This document shows, piece after piece, positions 62,007 through 64,000 of a stretch of 64,000 nucleotides of DNA. Source of the DNA: Pachysolen tannophilus NRRL Y-2460 (taxonomy: Eukaryota; Ascomycota; Pichiomycetes; Alaninales; Pachysolenaceae); contig KV454018.1 of assembly GCA_001661245.1 (NCBI GenBank), positions 56,239-120,238 on the forward strand, read 5' to 3'. The number at the start of each line of letters is the position of its first letter. The stretch's first letter is position 1. The position numbers were made by a program, and so were the translations under genes. The notes beneath the pieces are model-generated. The model was not told where the DNA came from and did no database searches. It saw only the letters and a program-made list of their open reading frames with translations.

Positions 62007-62384
62007 ATGGTTCAAATTTTCCAATCAAATATCTTATCATTTATAATAGTATTGTCATCGTTATGTTTTCCATTAGTATCTGCTGATATATTTGATCATT
62101 TTTTCAATTCTGGAAGACAACAACAACAACTGCGTTATAATCAACCTATTAGTAAAGAACAAGAGATTTTACATAATAAATGCGATAATTATCTTTGCAA
62201 AGATACTTTGGCTTGTGTCAAGTCACCTGTTGATTGTCCATGTGAGCTTCCACTGTCACAAGTGAAATGTATTCTTCCGGGAAATAAAGATTACGTTTGT
62301 ATATCAAAAAGTGATAATAGTATTGTAGGAAATGAGGCAAGAGATTGTAAATTTGTTGAAAAAGCATGGAAAGGTCTTGTTTGA
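62007..62384 (+). CDS. LCL2: LCL2, secreted/ER small Cys-rich protein
   Basis: Lcl2 is a small protein linked to ER-associated degradation and chronological lifespan in S. cerevisiae (YLR104W); its activity is unknown. The protein has 125 residues. A signal peptide spans about residues 1-26 (ending 'LCFPLVSA'). The mature part shows the family blocks 'DIFDHFFNSGRQQQQ', 'CDNYLCKDTLACVKSPVDCPC', 'VKCILPGNKDYVCIS' and the terminal 'ARDCKFVEKAWKGLV', with the Cys pattern conserved. It is convergent with SCS2. Confidence 0.95.
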   Translation: MVQIFQSNILSFIIVLSSLCFPLVSADIFDHFFNSGRQQQQLRYNQPISKEQEILHNKCDNYLCKDTLACVKSPVDCPCELPLSQVKCILPGNKDYVCISKSDNSIVGNEARDCKFVEKAWKGLV

Positions 62385-63016
62385 ATTCAAAATATGATGA
62401 TTAACAAGAAGGTTGGAAAAGTATTTGCATTTTGAAGAAAAGGAAAAACAGAAAAAATAAAGACAGTCATTATTTTGGATCATTAAGAGATGATGATAAC
62501 GGCTGTTTGCTTTACAATTGTGCTTGTATATAACATTCAATAGATTTTTTTTTTGAAAAGATTCCAATTTATGTATGGCACAATGAATCTAATTAGTTTT
62601 TTGAAAAAAAAAAAAATTAAAAATTTGTGATTTCATTTAGTAGTATTTTTTTTTTGTCTTTCTCGTATCGTATTTATCTATTTAATTGACTTTTCCAAAA
62701 TATAACTTAAGCTCAAACATACATTCCTATATGTGTATATATCAAAATAAGAGGAATAAAGAGACAAAAGGGGATTAGTACAACAAAAAAAAAAAAAAAA
62801 AAAAAACCTTCAACTCAGCATACAAGATGAAATACATAATAACTCAAATAATCAATTAAAAATAAAAATAAAAATAAAAATGAAAAATAATAACGAAAAC
62901 AGGTCGGAACATTCTGGTTGAAACTGAAAGTAAAATAAGAAAAAGAAGAAGTAAAGGATAAGTAAACCTGTAACAGCTGAAGAAACAAAATAAATAATAT
63001 ATATAAAGAAATACCC

Positions 63017-63049
<33 letters not shown>

Positions 63050-63259
63050 TATTTTTTTTTTTTAATTCAATTTTTTTCTTAAGCTGTTGTATCTTTAAAT
63101 TTTTTTCTTTTTTCTTTCTTTCTTAATATTTAATTTATTTATTTATAATTATTTGAAGTTTGTTTATTTCATCTTCCTTCTTTTTCTTTTTCTTTTTTTA
63201 ATTTTTTTTATTTTTTTTTCATTTGTTTATAGATATTCGACCACTTGTAATTTCTATTT
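62385..63259. other. Convergent LCL2/SCS2 intergenic region
   Basis: This 875-base stretch of low-complexity DNA has poly(A) at about 62786-62806, repeated AAAAAT units (62859-62882), and long T-rich runs (63019-63063, 63170-63220). No gene was seen. Confidence 0.6.
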
Positions 63260-63836
63260 TTAAAGGAAGTATTTACCAATAAGAACTGCTAATATGATAG
63301 CAAGTATAGCCAATGGAATTGGGAAACCACCTTTAGTTTCAGTTTCTGTTGTTGTAACTTCTGAATTTTCCTTAGTTTGTGGTACTGGAGTATCAAATGT
63401 AGAGTTATTTGAAACGGATTTTTCATTTCTACTTTCTCCTGATGCTGTAACTGAATTTTTGGAAACTTTTGTTGCAGGTACTACTGGTTCTTGACTTCCT
63501 TCAACTGGAGCTACAGGAACAGCAGCATCAGGAACAGCACCAGCAGCAGGAGGAGCAGGAATAGGTTCACCTTGGGATGCATAGTATTCAGCAACCAAGT
63601 AATTGACTCTTATCTTCTTGTTAGTTGCTTGAGATTTGAATTGAGCTTCTAATTTTGGCCATAATTCTGCAACACCAGATTCAGCAACATCATATGGACA
63701 CGGTAATGTAACTACCAAAAATTTATCTTTGCATTTAAAATTTGCAGAAGGCTTTTCTTTCAAACCTTGTGAAATGATTGCAACATCTAACGACTCACCA
63801 GGCAGGATCACAGATGCATTTGGTCTAACACAATAT
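63260..63836 (-). CDS. SCS2: VAP-family ER membrane protein SCS2, 5' exon outside the window
   Basis: Scs2 anchors ER-plasma membrane contacts and binds FFAT motifs of partners such as Osh1, Osh2, Osh3 and Opi1. The visible exon encodes the second half of the MSP domain, starting with 'YCVRPNASVILPGESLDV' and 'NFKCKDKFLVVTLPCPYD', matching yeast Scs2. A Pro/Ala/Val-rich linker, a Ser/Thr-rich region and a C-terminal tail anchor (last about 20 residues, 'FPIPLAILAIILAVLIG') follow. The exon begins at 63836 after an ATAG acceptor. The first half of the MSP domain must lie beyond position 64000. The FFAT ligand OSH1 is at the other end of the window. Confidence 0.95.
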
Positions 63837-63952
63837 CTATAAAATAATAATAATAAAAAAAAGAAAAAATTTAAAAAAATTTAGTTAGTATCTCATTATT
63901 CTCCTCTCTCTTTTCTTATACTGAAAATTCAATTTAATTTTAACTTGATTTG

Positions 63953-63995
<43 letters not shown>

Positions 63996-64000
63996 AAAAA
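63837..64000 (-). other. Intron of SCS2, 5' end outside the window
   Basis: The acceptor TTATAG ends at 63837 and the branch site TACTAAC is complementary to 63884..63890. The intron continues past the right edge through a poly(A) run (about 63953-63994 on the plus strand). The phase fits K/R-YCVRPN of the family. Confidence 0.88.

Noticed and set aside
1-64000. tRNA genes, LTR retrotransposons, telomeric repeats or CRISPR arrays
   Set aside because: No B-box-like GGTTCGAATCC in a tRNA context, no long terminal repeats, no regular spacer-repeat structure.

Overview
This window is nuclear DNA of a budding yeast (Saccharomycotina). It is strongly AT-rich. Its introns carry fungal signals (GTATGT or GTAAGT donors, TACTAAC branch sites). 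Almost every gene has a recognisable Saccharomyces cerevisiae counterpart. The KEL1-TDA11 neighbourhood echoes the adjacency of those genes in S. cerevisiae. Many regulatory proteins carry long Asn, Gln or Ser runs, and intergenic regions are full of poly(A)/poly(T) and short tandem repeats. Leucine is written almost only as TTA/TTG. CTG is very rare in housekeeping genes, and its meaning in this species is not settled by the sequence (see findings).

Layout. 1-8 kb: the 5' part of OSH1 (minus, one intron, runs off the left edge), SVP26 (one intron) and QNS1. 8-18.5 kb: KEL1, an unidentified Gln-rich ORF whose end overlaps the TDA11-like gene, the FHA protein PML1 and the GARP subunit VPS53. 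19-25 kb: a RidA-family protein, the PRM10 ThrE-like transporter and the chaperonin subunit CCT8. 25-33 kb: the helicase DBP4, a domesticated pogo/CENP-B-like transposase and the helicase DED1. 33-38 kb: an orphan Asn-rich protein, a membrane protein that may be LDB16-like, a 1.36-kb stretch without a gene, and the three-exon VMA9. 38-46 kb: STP22, CBF5, SIS1 and LST8. 45.6-52 kb: a two-exon SET/MYND protein and the transcription factor RFX1. 52-58.5 kb: an assembly gap between poly(A) tracts, a second DDE-domain (PDC2-like) protein and a WHI5/NRM1-like repressor. 58.5-64 kb: a long repeat-rich intergenic region, a C/D-box snoRNA inside an apparent 5'-UTR intron of SEN2, SEN2, LCL2, and SCS2 running off the right edge.

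Shared themes. Several products act in membrane traffic and contact sites: OSH1 and SCS2 are FFAT ligand and receptor, and SVP26, VPS53, STP22 and VMA9 act in the Golgi, endosomes and vacuole. Others act in ribosome or RNA biogenesis: CBF5, DBP4, DED1, SEN2, PML1 and the snoRNA. Others act in protein folding: CCT8, SIS1 and LCL2.

The most useful non-coding discoveries are the intron-encoded snoRNA, which should guide 18S rRNA 2'-O-methylation at the site served by snR79 in S. cerevisiae, the exact VMA9 gene model with an 8-nt first exon, a perfect heat-shock element before SIS1, and a recurring CACTACT promoter motif with a dense cluster between OSH1 and SVP26.
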